Source: Acidimicrobiaceae bacterium (GTDB lineage: Bacteria; Actinomycetota; Acidimicrobiia; Acidimicrobiales; UBA8592). Taken from it: DNA of 62,602 nt. A program made the position numbers and the translations under genes. Where the stretch lies: the NCBI GenBank assembly GCA_024641655.1, contig JAHECR010000021.1, forward strand, positions 1-62,602. Reading direction: 5' to 3'. The notes below the pieces were generated by a model, which worked only from the letters and a program-made list of their open reading frames with translations, made no database searches and was not told the DNA's origin. Position 1 is the first letter of the stretch, and each line of letters opens with the position of its first letter. Shown piece by piece: positions 35,306 through 44,431 of the stretch.

Positions 35306-36312
35306 GGCACGACTGTACTGGTGATCCATTCGTCCATCGCCAGCCACTGGGCGTCCAGGAATGCGGTCCGTTGCGACGGATCGCTCGGGATGTCGGCTGC
35401 GGCGACACGCGTGATCCGGACGGCGACCGGTCCCCGGAGTGGGGTGTTGGCGATCACCGCCCTGATCGTCCCGAAAGCGGCGAACCCTGCGTGCGCGACG
35501 AGGACGAGATCGGCCTGGGGCGCGGCGTCCAGAAGCGCGCTCAGCCCCGCCGGCCGCAGGGGAAGCATGTGACGCAGCCTGCCGACGCGCTCGGCTCGCT
35601 CGGGGTCGGTGCGTCCGATTCGTGCGACGGCTCGCTCGGCACGGACCTCGGTGTGGAAGGTGCCCTCGGGGAACACCACGAGGGCGTCAGTGTGCAGGTC
35701 GCGTGCCAGCGCCGTGAACCCTTCCAGCTCGACCGACCGGATCGCCGGGGTGCGGTCGACGAAGTGGTTCGGCAACCGGTGTCCGAACAGGTCGATCGCC
35801 GGCGACAGGAGCATCTCGCGCTTGAGCGTGTAGCGGGCGATCGCGTCCGACCGTGCCCATGCCAACAACACCGCGGGCAGGACTGCGTCGAAGAAGCTGA
35901 CGTGATGGGCGGCGATCACCATCGGTCCCTGGCGGAGATCATCGAGGTCGTCGACGTGGATGTCGACATACATCCATCGTTGGGTTGCCCGCATGACCGA
36001 GACGACCCACCATCGTTCCACGCCTGCGTTGAGCCGGATCGCCCACCTCCGCTTTGTGAACAGGCCGAAGCCCGTGACCGGCCAGAGCGCCGCAGCGGCA
36101 CCGATCGCGCCGCACTCCAGGAGCACGTAGTTGAGCCCGAACAGCACCAATCGAGTCAGCCGAAGCCGTCTCGGGCCAGTCAGAAGGTCAGCGGCGACCG
36201 CGAGGCCCAGCAGAAGCGGGCTGAGCACCCACACGGTGAAGCTCGCAAGGAGTACGAGCGGGATGGTGACGATGCGACGGCGTAGTCGCCCTGCGGCGAG
36301 GAGGCCTTTCAT
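35302..36312 (-). CDS. PlsC-family acyltransferase
   Basis: A 336-residue membrane-bound acyltransferase. Three hydrophobic segments occupy the first 110 residues (IVTIPLVLLASFTVWVLSPLLLGLAV etc.). The catalytic HX4D is in AAHHVSFFDAV, the acyl-acceptor site FPEGT in LVVFPEGTFHTE, both as in 1-acylglycerol-3-phosphate acyltransferases. The long N-terminal membrane part and the insert before the C-terminus are unlike minimal PlsC, so it may acylate another polyol lipid. Coupled to the inositol-phosphatase gene by a 4-bp overlap, which hints at an inositol- or glycerol-phosphate lipid pathway (inference). Confidence 0.8.
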   Translation of the reverse strand: MKGLLAAGRLRRRIVTIPLVLLASFTVWVLSPLLLGLAVAADLLTGPRRLRLTRLVLFGLNYVLLECGAIGAAAALWPVTGFGLFTKRRWAIRLNAGVERWWVVSVMRATQRWMYVDIHVDDLDDLRQGPMVIAAHHVSFFDAVLPAVLLAWARSDAIARYTLKREMLLSPAIDLFGHRLPNHFVDRTPAIRSVELEGFTALARDLHTDALVVFPEGTFHTEVRAERAVARIGRTDPERAERVGRLRHMLPLRPAGLSALLDAAPQADLVLVAHAGFAAFGTIRAVIANTPLRGPVAVRITRVAAADIPSDPSQRTAFLDAQWLAMDEWITSTVVP

Positions 36313-36407
36313 GTCACGCGCGGCGGCGCCGGGCTCCGCAGGGCGACTCGGGCGGACATCTCGATCGCGCCGGTGGTCAATCCCATGCTCGAAGCCTACG
36401 AGATCGG

Positions 36408-37853
36408 TCACTCGACGCGGGCGAACGAGAGCCGACGCTCGGCGATGTTCACCCCGGTGAGACGCACCCGCACGGTCTGCCCGAGCGCCGGCTTGGGCTC
36501 GAGTTCCGCGACGATGGCAGGTTCGTGGATCTGGATGACCGCGCGGTCCCGTCGATGGTTGACCACGAGTGCTTCGAACTCCTCGCCGACGCGTCGCTCG
36601 AGCACGAGTGCTTCCACGAGGTCGAGAACGGCCCGCTCGAATGCCTGCTCGCGCTGGCGGGCACGGCCCATCGTGCTCGGGAGCTGCTCGAGGGTGCCGA
36701 GCGCCCAGTCCGGTGGTCTGCGGCCCCCGGTCACGGCGAGAATGACCTCGTTTGCGAAGCGATCGCACACCCGTCGAAGTGGTGCGGTGACATGGGCATA
36801 GGGCGAGGCGATCGCCGAATGCCCGTGCTCAGAGGGGAGATCGGCAGCGTTGAGGAAGGCCACGTATCCCGCACCCCCGAGTCCTCGCGCCGAGCGGAAC
36901 AGCAGGGCGCGCTCGTTGGGGTGGTTCGGGTCGAGAGTCCGCACCCGTTCTGCATAGGACATCGTCTCCGGCCAGGGCACGTGGAGCCCGGCTGCTGTCC
37001 GGCGTAGTCCGGAGAGGGTCTCGGGGTCCGTTGGGGGGAGCGTGCGCAGGAGCCCGACCCCGGCATCGATCATGATGGCCGCAGCCGCTATGCCGGTGAG
37101 CAGGGAGATCTGCGCGTTCCACTGCTCGACCGGCAACGTCTCGTCGTAGGCGAGGCGATGCGAGCCGTCGGCGTCGGTCTGCACTTCTTGTGACGGGATG
37201 TTCAGGCTGACCGCGCCGCGCTCCTCCTCGAGGGCCAGTCGCCGTTCACCGATCTCCCGGAGCAGTACCAGGCAGCTTCTCGGTCGGGGCCCGTCGATCT
37301 CTTGCTGGGCAGAGCGGTAGGAAAGTGCCTCGGCGACGCGCACGGTTGCCCGATGCACCTCTACGTCGAGAATTGCGCCCTCGGCATCGACGTCGATCTG
37401 CCAGAGCACGCAGGAGCGGTCCATGCCGGGGAGGAGGCTGCCGGCACCTTCGTTGATGACTTCGGGGTGCAGCGAAACGCGCCGGTCCGGCGCGTAGAAC
37501 GTCAGGCCCCGATCGAGGGCTTCGGTGTCGACGGCACCGGTGGGCTGAACGAGTGCAGCAACGTCGGCTATGGCGTAGTGGACGCGGTAGCCGGTTCCAT
37601 GACGCTGCGCGCCGAATGCCTGGTCGAGGTCGCGGGCGCCGGCGGGATCGATGGCAACGAGGTGCAGGTCACGACGGTCGAGGCGTTCGTGGTCGACGCC
37701 GGGTGGTGGCAACGGTCCACGGTCCGCTGATGCTTCGGCTTCGGCGAGTGCTGCCGCGCTGTGCCCCGTGGGCAGATCCATCTCCTCGCGGATGACGGCG
37801 ATGCCGCGAGCGAGCTCGGTGTCGGCGACGCGGTGGAACCTCAGCGATGGCAC
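36408..37853 (-). CDS. RNB-domain ribonuclease (RNase II/R family)
   Basis: A 481-residue protein made almost only of the RNB catalytic domain: HLVAIDPAGARDLDQAF carries the magnesium-binding Asp residues, YRVHYAIADVAALV follows, then GLTFYAPDRRVSLHPEVINEGAGSLLPG, and later SPYAHVTAPLRRVCDRF. A short C-terminal S1-like part (VRVRLTGVNIAERRLSF) ends it; cold-shock domains are missing. It should degrade RNA 3' to 5'. TACGTT ends 6 nt before GTG 37853 (leaderless). It is divergent from the GNAT gene. Confidence 0.88.
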   Translation of the reverse strand: MPSLRFHRVADTELARGIAVIREEMDLPTGHSAAALAEAEASADRGPLPPPGVDHERLDRRDLHLVAIDPAGARDLDQAFGAQRHGTGYRVHYAIADVAALVQPTGAVDTEALDRGLTFYAPDRRVSLHPEVINEGAGSLLPGMDRSCVLWQIDVDAEGAILDVEVHRATVRVAEALSYRSAQQEIDGPRPRSCLVLLREIGERRLALEEERGAVSLNIPSQEVQTDADGSHRLAYDETLPVEQWNAQISLLTGIAAAAIMIDAGVGLLRTLPPTDPETLSGLRRTAAGLHVPWPETMSYAERVRTLDPNHPNERALLFRSARGLGGAGYVAFLNAADLPSEHGHSAIASPYAHVTAPLRRVCDRFANEVILAVTGGRRPPDWALGTLEQLPSTMGRARQREQAFERAVLDLVEALVLERRVGEEFEALVVNHRRDRAVIQIHEPAIVAELEPKPALGQTVRVRLTGVNIAERRLSFARVE

Positions 37854-37979
37854 CCCGAGAACGTAGGCGCTCCGCCGCGCGGGTACGTGGTTTCGGCGGG
37901 CGCGTCGGCCACACTCGACTCCGATGGCTTGGCTCGACGAACGACGTAACCGCGCGACGGCGGCAAGGGGGTGCAGCTG

Positions 37980-38474
37980 GTGAGGGTGCGACCCCTGCGC
38001 TCCGAAGAGACCGAGGCTGCGCTCGCGTTGAACAACGCTGCAGTGCCGGCGGTGAACCACCATGACGCCGCCTCGTTCGCGGCGCTCGTGGCCATGGCCG
38101 ACCGGTCGTGGGTCGTGGCAACCGACGATCGGTTGTGCGCGCTGCTGGTGACTTTCGCTCCGGATGCGGGCTACGAGAGCGCCAACTACCGCTGGCTCCA
38201 GGAGCGATTCGACGACTTTCGCTACGTGGATCGCATCGTGGTCGATCCCGATTACAAGCGCCAGGGGCTCGGTAGCCGACTGTATGGCGCGTTCGAGGAC
38301 CATGCGCGTGCGGTGGGTGCCGCGCGGCTGCTGTGTGAGGTGAACGTCGATCCCCCGAACCCGCAGTCGATCGCCTTCCATCTCGCTGCCGGGTGGCAGC
38401 CGATCGCGGACCGCCGCCACGGTCCGGGCAAGGTGGTGCGGTACTTCCAGCGCCCGTTCGATCTCGATGACTGA
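37980..38474 (+). CDS. GNAT family N-acetyltransferase
   Basis: A 164-residue acetyltransferase. Motif A reads RIVVDPDYKRQGLGSRLYGAF and motif B EVNVDPPNPQSIAFHLAAGWQ. GTG at 37980 is preceded by AAGGGGG at suitable distance; GTG 37971 abuts it and is unlikely. The stop overlaps the next ORF by 8 bp. Substrate unknown. Confidence 0.85.
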   Translation: MRVRPLRSEETEAALALNNAAVPAVNHHDAASFAALVAMADRSWVVATDDRLCALLVTFAPDAGYESANYRWLQERFDDFRYVDRIVVDPDYKRQGLGSRLYGAFEDHARAVGAARLLCEVNVDPPNPQSIAFHLAAGWQPIADRRHGPGKVVRYFQRPFDLDD

Positions 38475-39150
38475 GGAGCCCCTCATCGGAACGCTCAACG
38501 AGGGCTCGTTACACGAGGCCCTCAAGCGACTGTACGCGCGGCCCGGCGACCGTTTCGAAGTGCCCCTCGACGGTTTCGTGGTCGACATCTTGCGCGATGG
38601 AGGCGGACCCGAGGAGTTGATCATCGAGATCCAGACCAGCGGGTTCGGGTCGATGGGCCGCAAGCTCGACCACCTGCTCGAGGGCCGGCGGGTGTTGTTG
38701 GTCCACCCGATCGCCGCCAGCACGACGCTGGAGCGTGCGGGGACACGCGGGCGTCGCTCGCCGAAGCGGGGATCGGTGCACGATCTGTTCGAAGAGCTCG
38801 TAGCCATCCCCACGCTGTTGGATCACCCGAATCTCCGCCTGCACATCGTCATGGTCGAGGTGACGAAGGTGCAGATCGCCGATCCCGCGGTCCGTCGGGG
38901 AAGGGGTGGATTCCGGACCGTGGATCGACGTCTCGATCGGATCGTCGAGACCCACGAATTCGCGGACGTCACCGACCTCAGAGCGCTCGTGCGGGGCCGA
39001 CTCCCCAACCCGTTCACCACCGCCGACCTCTCGGTCGCCGCCGGCGTGGCGCGCCCGATCGCGCAGCGGATCGCGTATTGCTTCAACGCCGCCAACCTGA
39101 TCGACGAGGTCGGACGCGATCGCGACGGCAAGTGGTACCGCTGGAGTTGA
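38467..39150 (+). CDS. Conserved hypothetical protein, possible nuclease-like fold
   Basis: A 227-residue soluble protein not recognised with certainty. The first part contains VPLDGFVVDILRDG then EELIIEIQTSGFGSMGRKLDHLLEG, an order of acidic residues, E-x-Q and Lys like degenerate PD-(D/E)XK nuclease folds. A basic middle (GTRGRRSPKRGS) and a C-terminal winged-helix-like segment (FTTADLSVAAGVARPIAQRIAYCFNAANLI) follow. ATG overlaps the GNAT stop by 8 bp, so the two form an operon. Confidence 0.6.
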   Translation: MTEEPLIGTLNEGSLHEALKRLYARPGDRFEVPLDGFVVDILRDGGGPEELIIEIQTSGFGSMGRKLDHLLEGRRVLLVHPIAASTTLERAGTRGRRSPKRGSVHDLFEELVAIPTLLDHPNLRLHIVMVEVTKVQIADPAVRRGRGGFRTVDRRLDRIVETHEFADVTDLRALVRGRLPNPFTTADLSVAAGVARPIAQRIAYCFNAANLIDEVGRDRDGKWYRWS

Positions 39151-39214
39151 CTGCTCGCGTCCAGTGGCCGAGTTGCCGCTGGTCACGGGGGGCACGGCCG
39201 GTACGGTGTCGTCC

Positions 39215-40690
39215 ATGAGCACGTTGGAGCGCCTCCGCCGACGCTTCGGATCCCGCGCCGGTGACCCGCTGGTGGACGAGCTCCGCCGCGCCCTGGCTCC
39301 AGAGCGGGTGCGCGACGACGCTGCTGCCCGGTCGCTGCACGCACACGATGCATCGGTGTTCGTCGGTGGCGTCGCCGGGCCGGTGTGTTTTCCCGAGTCC
39401 GCCACCGAGGTCCAGGCGATCATGGCGATCGCAGTCCGCCACGGCCGGGCCGTCGTGCCCCGCGGTGCGGGCACCGGTCTCGCGGGTGGGGCGATCCCCC
39501 TGGGAGCGCCGATCGTGGTCGCACTGACCCGGATGAACCGGGTCATCGAGGTCGACATCGCCAACCGGGTGGCCTGGGTCGAGCCCGGGGTGATCAACCT
39601 CGATCTGACGCGACACCTTCAGAACTACGGCTACCACTTCGCGCCCGACCCGTCGAGCCAACAGGTATGCACCATCGGAGGCAACGTCGCGAACAACTCC
39701 GGTGGCCCGCACTGCCTCGCCTACGGCGTCACCGATGCCCACGTGGTGGCGGTCGACGTCGTGCTTCCCGACGGGACGCTGGCGCACTTCGGTGGCCTCG
39801 ATGCCGAGCCGGTGGGTCTCGACCTGCGCGGCGCGTTCGTCGGCGGTGAAGGCACCCTCGGCATCGCGACGCGCATCGCGGTGCGGGTGTCGCGTACCGC
39901 TCCAGCGGTGCGCACCTTGCTGCTGTCGTTTGCGTCCATGCGAGATGCGGCCGGCACCGTCAGCGCGGTTGTTGCGGCGGGCATCGTGCCTGCCGCAATG
40001 GAGGTGATGGATCAGCGCATCACGGTCGCCGTGGAGAACTTCGTGGGGGCGGGCTACCCCCGCGACGCCGGAGCGGTGTTGCTTGCCGAGGTCGAGGGCC
40101 TGCCGGCCGGCGTCGACATCGACGCCGAGCGCATTGCAGAGATCGGCTTGGCCCACGGCGCCACCAAGGTGCGCCGAGCCGCGAGCGACGAAGAGCGGGC
40201 GCTGTTGTGGAAGGGTCGCAAGACGGCGTTCGGCGCGATCGCGCAAATTGCGCCCGACTACTACCTCCACGACACGGTTGTCCCCCGAGCCGCTTTGGCC
40301 GACGTGCTCGACGAGGTCTATGCGATTGCCGAGCGTCACGAACTCATCGTGATGAACGTGTTCCACGCCGGTGACGGGAATCTGCATCCCTTGCTGCTGT
40401 TCGACAAGCGGGTGCCCGGCACCATGGAACGCGTGCACGCAGCCAGTGCCGAGATCGTGCGCGCCTCGCTCGCGGCGGGTGGGGTCCTGTCGGGCGAGCA
40501 CGGCATCGGCGTCGAGAAGCAGGACTACATGGCCGAGATGTTCAGCGATGTGGACCTCGATCATCAGAATCGACTGCGGCAGGCGTTCGATCCCGAGTGC
40601 CGCTCCAACCCCGGAAAGGTGTTGCCCGCCGGGCATTCTTGCGCCGACATCCAAGCGCTGCGCGCCGTGCCCACCGGGGTCTGGGGGTGA
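39215..40690 (+). CDS. glcD: Glycolate oxidase subunit GlcD-like FAD-linked oxidase
   Basis: A 491-residue FAD-binding oxidase of the GlcD/FAD_binding_4 family. FAD-contact motifs: VVPRGAGTGLAGGAIPLG, TIGGNVANNSGGPHCLAYGVT and GEGTLGIATRIAVR; the C-terminal oxidase domain has FHAGDGNLHPLLLF and SGEHGIGVEKQDYM. With GlcE and GlcF it should form the membrane-associated glycolate dehydrogenase that oxidises glycolate to glyoxylate, though D-lactate is also possible. TACGGT ends 7 nt before the ATG at 39215 (leaderless). Overlaps glcE by 4 bp. Confidence 0.9.
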   Translation: MSTLERLRRRFGSRAGDPLVDELRRALAPERVRDDAAARSLHAHDASVFVGGVAGPVCFPESATEVQAIMAIAVRHGRAVVPRGAGTGLAGGAIPLGAPIVVALTRMNRVIEVDIANRVAWVEPGVINLDLTRHLQNYGYHFAPDPSSQQVCTIGGNVANNSGGPHCLAYGVTDAHVVAVDVVLPDGTLAHFGGLDAEPVGLDLRGAFVGGEGTLGIATRIAVRVSRTAPAVRTLLLSFASMRDAAGTVSAVVAAGIVPAAMEVMDQRITVAVENFVGAGYPRDAGAVLLAEVEGLPAGVDIDAERIAEIGLAHGATKVRRAASDEERALLWKGRKTAFGAIAQIAPDYYLHDTVVPRAALADVLDEVYAIAERHELIVMNVFHAGDGNLHPLLLFDKRVPGTMERVHAASAEIVRASLAAGGVLSGEHGIGVEKQDYMAEMFSDVDLDHQNRLRQAFDPECRSNPGKVLPAGHSCADIQALRAVPTGVWG

Positions 40691-41607
40691 CCACATCGGT
40701 GATCGACCCGCTGCTGGAAACGTTCTCGTCCGAGATCGGCGAGAGTGGTCCCGTGAGCGTGGCCGGGTCGAGAACGCGCTGGATGCACGGCGGGGCCCTC
40801 GAGCCGGGCACGCGTGTCGTTGCCGCCCCGACAGGCATCGTCGCGTACCACCCCGAGGAGATGACGGTGCGGGTGCGGGCCGGTACCGCGGTTTCTGCGC
40901 TCCACGACGAGCTCGCCGCCCGTGGCCAGCGGTCGGCGCTGCCCGACCGCGGCGGCAGTGTCGGTGGGGCGCTCGCCGTCGGTGAGAACGATCTGTGCGT
41001 GCTCGGCCGCGGTCGCGTGCGCGACGCGCTCCTGCAGGTGCGCTACGTCGACGACGCGGGTGTCCTCGTGACCGCGGGCGGTGCGGTGGTGAAGAACGTG
41101 AGTGGATTCAATCTGCCCAAGCTGATGGTCGGTGCGCTCGGCACCCTGGGTCTGATCGGCGAAGTCGTGCTCCGCACGAATCCGCTTCCTGACGCCGCGC
41201 TCTGGCTCCGGTCCGATTCGGTCGACCCCCGCGAGGTTCTCGCCACGCTGTTCCGGCCCTCTGTGGTCCTGTGGGACGGCACCCATACGTGGGTGCAGCT
41301 CGAGGGCCACCGTGCCGACGTGCTCGCCGAGCGCGCGGTGCTGGGCGCGATCGGTCGATTCGACGAGGCCGACGGTCCGCCCTCGCTGCCACCGCACCGA
41401 TGGTCTCTGCGGCCGGCGGATGTGGCGGCGCTCGACACACGGCAGATGGGTGGGTTCGTCGCGTCTGTCGGCGTCGGGTCGGTGTGGGCCGAGCGCCCCC
41501 AACCTCCGGCGATGGCGGATTCGGCGTCGATGACCGTCGCGACACGCCTCAAGGCGCGATTCGATCCGACGGGGCGTCTCAACCCCGGTCGAAAGCCCGG
41601 AGCCTGA
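40687..41607 (+). CDS. glcE: Glycolate oxidase FAD-binding subunit GlcE
   Basis: A 306-residue protein with one FAD-binding domain: VAAPTGIVAYHPEEMTVRVRAGTAV, GQRSALPDRGGSVGGALAVGEND, and VKNVSGFNLPKLMVGALGTLGLI. It is shorter than GlcD and lacks the second half, as expected of GlcE. GTG overlaps the glcD stop (GTGA); the stop lies 2 bp before glcF. Product joins GlcD and GlcF in one complex. Confidence 0.88.
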   Translation: MTTSVIDPLLETFSSEIGESGPVSVAGSRTRWMHGGALEPGTRVVAAPTGIVAYHPEEMTVRVRAGTAVSALHDELAARGQRSALPDRGGSVGGALAVGENDLCVLGRGRVRDALLQVRYVDDAGVLVTAGGAVVKNVSGFNLPKLMVGALGTLGLIGEVVLRTNPLPDAALWLRSDSVDPREVLATLFRPSVVLWDGTHTWVQLEGHRADVLAERAVLGAIGRFDEADGPPSLPPHRWSLRPADVAALDTRQMGGFVASVGVGSVWAERPQPPAMADSASMTVATRLKARFDPTGRLNPGRKPGA

Positions 41608-41609
41608 TC

Positions 41610-42761
41610 GTGGACCTGCACCTCGACGACGACGAGCTGAATGCCTGCGTGCAGTGCGGCCTGTGTCTGCCGCACTGCCCGACCTACCGGGTGACCGGGG
41701 ACGAGGCGATGTCGCCGAGAGGGCGTATCCATCTCATGCGGGAAGTGCAGGGCAACGACGCGCCGATCACCGCCGAGGTACAGCGCTCGTTCGAGACCTG
41801 TGTCCAGTGTCGAGGGTGTGAGTCCGCCTGCCCGAGCGGCGTTGCCTACGGACACCTCATGGAGCGCACGCGCGAAGCGCTGGCCGAAGCACACCTCGGG
41901 CCGCGGCGTTGGCAACGACTCGCTCTGGAGGGCCTGGCGCATCCCGGGTTGCTTCGTCTGGGTACCGCAGCGCTCGCTATCGGGAACCGGGCCCATCTGG
42001 TGCCCAGCCGCCTCGGCACGCCGATCGACTTGACCGTGCGCTCGCAACCGCTCGTCGCCTCGGGCGACGACGTCTGGCTCTTCACCGGGTGCGTGATGGA
42101 TGCCTGGCAGCGAGGGGTGCATCGGGCGGTCCAGCGAGTGCTGGAGTCGGCCGGCGTCGGGGTCGCCCCGACTGGTGCGCTCGCTGCGTGTTGCGGTGCC
42201 CTCCATGTGCACAGTGGCCTCGCCGGGAGGGCACGGGAACTCGCCGGCGACGTCATCGCCGCTCTGGCCCAGGACGATCGGCCGATCCTGGTGGACTCTG
42301 CCGGTTGCGGTGCAGCCCTCAAGGACTACGGGCGCCTCGTGGGCGGGGCCGAAGCAGACGCTTTCAGTGCCCGGGTGTTCGATGTACAGGAGTGGCTCGC
42401 GACGCGGCTCGATGCGCTGCCCACCGTGGAACCCTTGGCCTTGCGCGTGGCGATCCAGGATCCGTGTCACCTTCGGCACGTACAGCGAGTCCACCTCGCC
42501 ACGAGAACGGCGCTGGCGCCATTCGTCGCCGAGATCGTGGAGCTTGACGACGAGGGGCTGTGTTGTGGTGCGGGTGGTGCGTACTCGGTGCTCGAACCGG
42601 AACTGGCCTCTGCGATAAGGGAACGCAAGCTGGGAGCCATCGAGCGGGCGCGACCCGACGTCGTCGTGAGCGCGAATCCCGGGTGTTCCCTGCACTTGAA
42701 TGGCGCCGGGGTGAAGACGGCACACCCGATGGAGCTGATCTCCCAGGCGCTCGGCGCCTGA
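41610..42761 (+). CDS. glcF: Glycolate oxidase iron-sulfur subunit GlcF
   Basis: A 383-residue protein with two 4Fe-4S motifs near the N-terminus (CVQCGLCLPHCPTYR and CVQCRGCESACPSG) and two CCG-type cysteine-rich domains (AACCGALH, GLCCGAGGAYS). It should pass electrons from GlcDE to the quinone pool at the membrane. The GTG at 41610 follows glcE by 2 bp. All cysteines expected are present. Confidence 0.92.
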   Translation: MDLHLDDDELNACVQCGLCLPHCPTYRVTGDEAMSPRGRIHLMREVQGNDAPITAEVQRSFETCVQCRGCESACPSGVAYGHLMERTREALAEAHLGPRRWQRLALEGLAHPGLLRLGTAALAIGNRAHLVPSRLGTPIDLTVRSQPLVASGDDVWLFTGCVMDAWQRGVHRAVQRVLESAGVGVAPTGALAACCGALHVHSGLAGRARELAGDVIAALAQDDRPILVDSAGCGAALKDYGRLVGGAEADAFSARVFDVQEWLATRLDALPTVEPLALRVAIQDPCHLRHVQRVHLATRTALAPFVAEIVELDDEGLCCGAGGAYSVLEPELASAIRERKLGAIERARPDVVVSANPGCSLHLNGAGVKTAHPMELISQALGA

Positions 42762-42952
42762 AGCGGTGGGCCGCTGCACCCAGAGGCAGGTCCCACGAGC
42801 GGTCAACGCTGGACGTCCCGTGTCGGACCGGTGGCCCTATCGGCCTGCGTCCAGGGGCTGAAGTCCCCGATGGTCGGGGAGTGGGTATCGTTGAACCGTG
42901 GTGCTCCCGCCCGACTTCGGCTGCGTGAGATCCACCCGAAAGGAACGATCAC

Positions 42953-43117
42953 ATGGGAAGTCTCGGAACCAGCGAGCTGATCATCATTCTCGTCGTGCTC
43001 CTCGTCCTCTTCGGCGGTGCCAAGCTGCCACAGCTGGCTCGTTCGTTGGGTGAGGCGCAGAAGGAGTTCAAGAAAGGGCTCGCCGACGCGCCGGAGAAGG
43101 CTGACGTCGAGGATTGA
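42953..43117 (+). CDS. tatA: Sec-independent protein translocase TatA
   Basis: A 54-residue protein: a short exposed N-terminus with LGTSELIIILVVLLVLFGGAKLP, the single membrane helix and the FG hinge, then the amphipathic helix ARSLGEAQKEFKKGL. TatA oligomers form the path for folded proteins across the membrane. AAAGGAA precedes the ATG. The family signature is complete even though the gene is short. No tatB or tatC is in the window. Confidence 0.93.
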   Translation: MGSLGTSELIIILVVLLVLFGGAKLPQLARSLGEAQKEFKKGLADAPEKADVED

Positions 43118-43201
43118 TCGTCGTGCGGTGATGAGCCGCCCTGATTGACAGACCGAGAAGGGGCCCGAGCCTTCACGAGACGGGCAAAGTAGCGTCGAAG
43201 T

Positions 43202-44431
43202 GTGGTCCGTCCCGCCCAGTTCGCCATCGTCGGCCGCCTCGCGGCCCCGGTCTACGCGCCGCAGATCGCATCCGGCATCGGTCTGGCGATGCTGGTTCCC
43301 GTGCTGCCGCTGTATCTCACCCAGGGCGGCCTCGATTTCACGGAAGCGTCGATCGTCCTGGCTGCAGCCGGCGTCGGCGGAGCGCTGGGCAGCCTTCCCG
43401 CCGGCGGGCTCGTGGCCAGGATCGGTGAGCGCCACCTGGTGACGCTGTCGCTGGTGGTCATTGCCGTCGCCGCGATGATTGTCGGTACGACGACGGCTGT
43501 GCTGGCGTTGATCGCCTTGCAGCTGGCGATGGGGGCCGGCGCTGCAGCGCTGCGGCTCGCGAACCAGACGACGGTGACTCGTTCGGTCGTCGGCTCCGAG
43601 CGGGGCCGAGCCATGTCGTTGATGGGTGGATCGATGCGCCTGGCCTATCTCGTCGGTCCGCTCGTGGGCGGGGTCCTGGTTGATGCCGTCGGCTTCGGGC
43701 CGACGTTCGTGGTGGTCGGGGCGATCGCTGCGTCGGGGCTGATCCCCCCGTTGCTGCACGCGGCTCCCGTGGCTTCGAACACGAGCGCTGTAGCTCCGAG
43801 CGGTCCGGCGGGGTTGCGAGCGGCGCTGGTGCGCCACCGGCGCCTCCTCTTGCGTAGCGGGGTGGGCCCGGCTTTGGTGATGTCGGTGCGGAGCGGGCGC
43901 CTCGTCGTGGTCCCCCTCATCGGAGACGAGCTCGGGTTGTCACCGACGGCGGTTGGAGCCCTGGTCGCGGTGGGGACAGGAGCGGACTTGCTGCTGTTCC
44001 CGATCGCGGGTCTGGTGATGGATCGGTTCGGTCGCCTGGCGGCGATGGTGCCTGCGTTCGGGCTGCTCGGTGTCGGCTTGCTGGTGTTGTCGATCGCTCA
44101 CAACACGACCATGGTGATCATTGCCGGCGTGATCATGGGCGTCGGCAACGGTATGAGTGCAGGCACCATGTTGACCTTGGCAAGTGATCTGGCGCCCCCG
44201 GGCGACACCGGGCCGTTCCTCGCGGCGATGGCCGCGATGCAAGACGGTGGGCGCATCCTGGGCCCGCTCCTGGTCGGGTGGTTCGCCGACGCGGCGGGGC
44301 TCGGGACGTCCGCCTTCGTGCTGGCGATCGCCATGTTCGTCGGTATCGGTTGGATCGTCGGCGTGATCGGGGAGACCGCGCCGCGGTCGGTTCCTGTCTC
44401 GGTCCTCAGAGGTGAGCGACCCCCGCGATGA
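43202..44431 (+). CDS. MFS transporter
   Basis: A 409-residue membrane protein with about 12 hydrophobic segments. The MFS loop 2-3 motif appears as GGLVARIGERHLVTLSL, and its repeat in the second half as GLVMDRFGRLAAMVP. It looks like a drug-efflux (DHA) type permease. A TAGCGT box ends 6 nt before the GTG start. It converges with the PhzF gene, overlapping it by 26 bp at the 3' ends. Substrate unknown. Confidence 0.85.
   Translation: MVRPAQFAIVGRLAAPVYAPQIASGIGLAMLVPVLPLYLTQGGLDFTEASIVLAAAGVGGALGSLPAGGLVARIGERHLVTLSLVVIAVAAMIVGTTTAVLALIALQLAMGAGAAALRLANQTTVTRSVVGSERGRAMSLMGGSMRLAYLVGPLVGGVLVDAVGFGPTFVVVGAIAASGLIPPLLHAAPVASNTSAVAPSGPAGLRAALVRHRRLLLRSGVGPALVMSVRSGRLVVVPLIGDELGLSPTAVGALVAVGTGADLLLFPIAGLVMDRFGRLAAMVPAFGLLGVGLLVLSIAHNTTMVIIAGVIMGVGNGMSAGTMLTLASDLAPPGDTGPFLAAMAAMQDGGRILGPLLVGWFADAAGLGTSAFVLAIAMFVGIGWIVGVIGETAPRSVPVSVLRGERPPR

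Noticed and set aside
39083..40696. A 537-codon frame opposite glcD
   Set aside because: Mirror of a well-supported gene, with no recognised domain.
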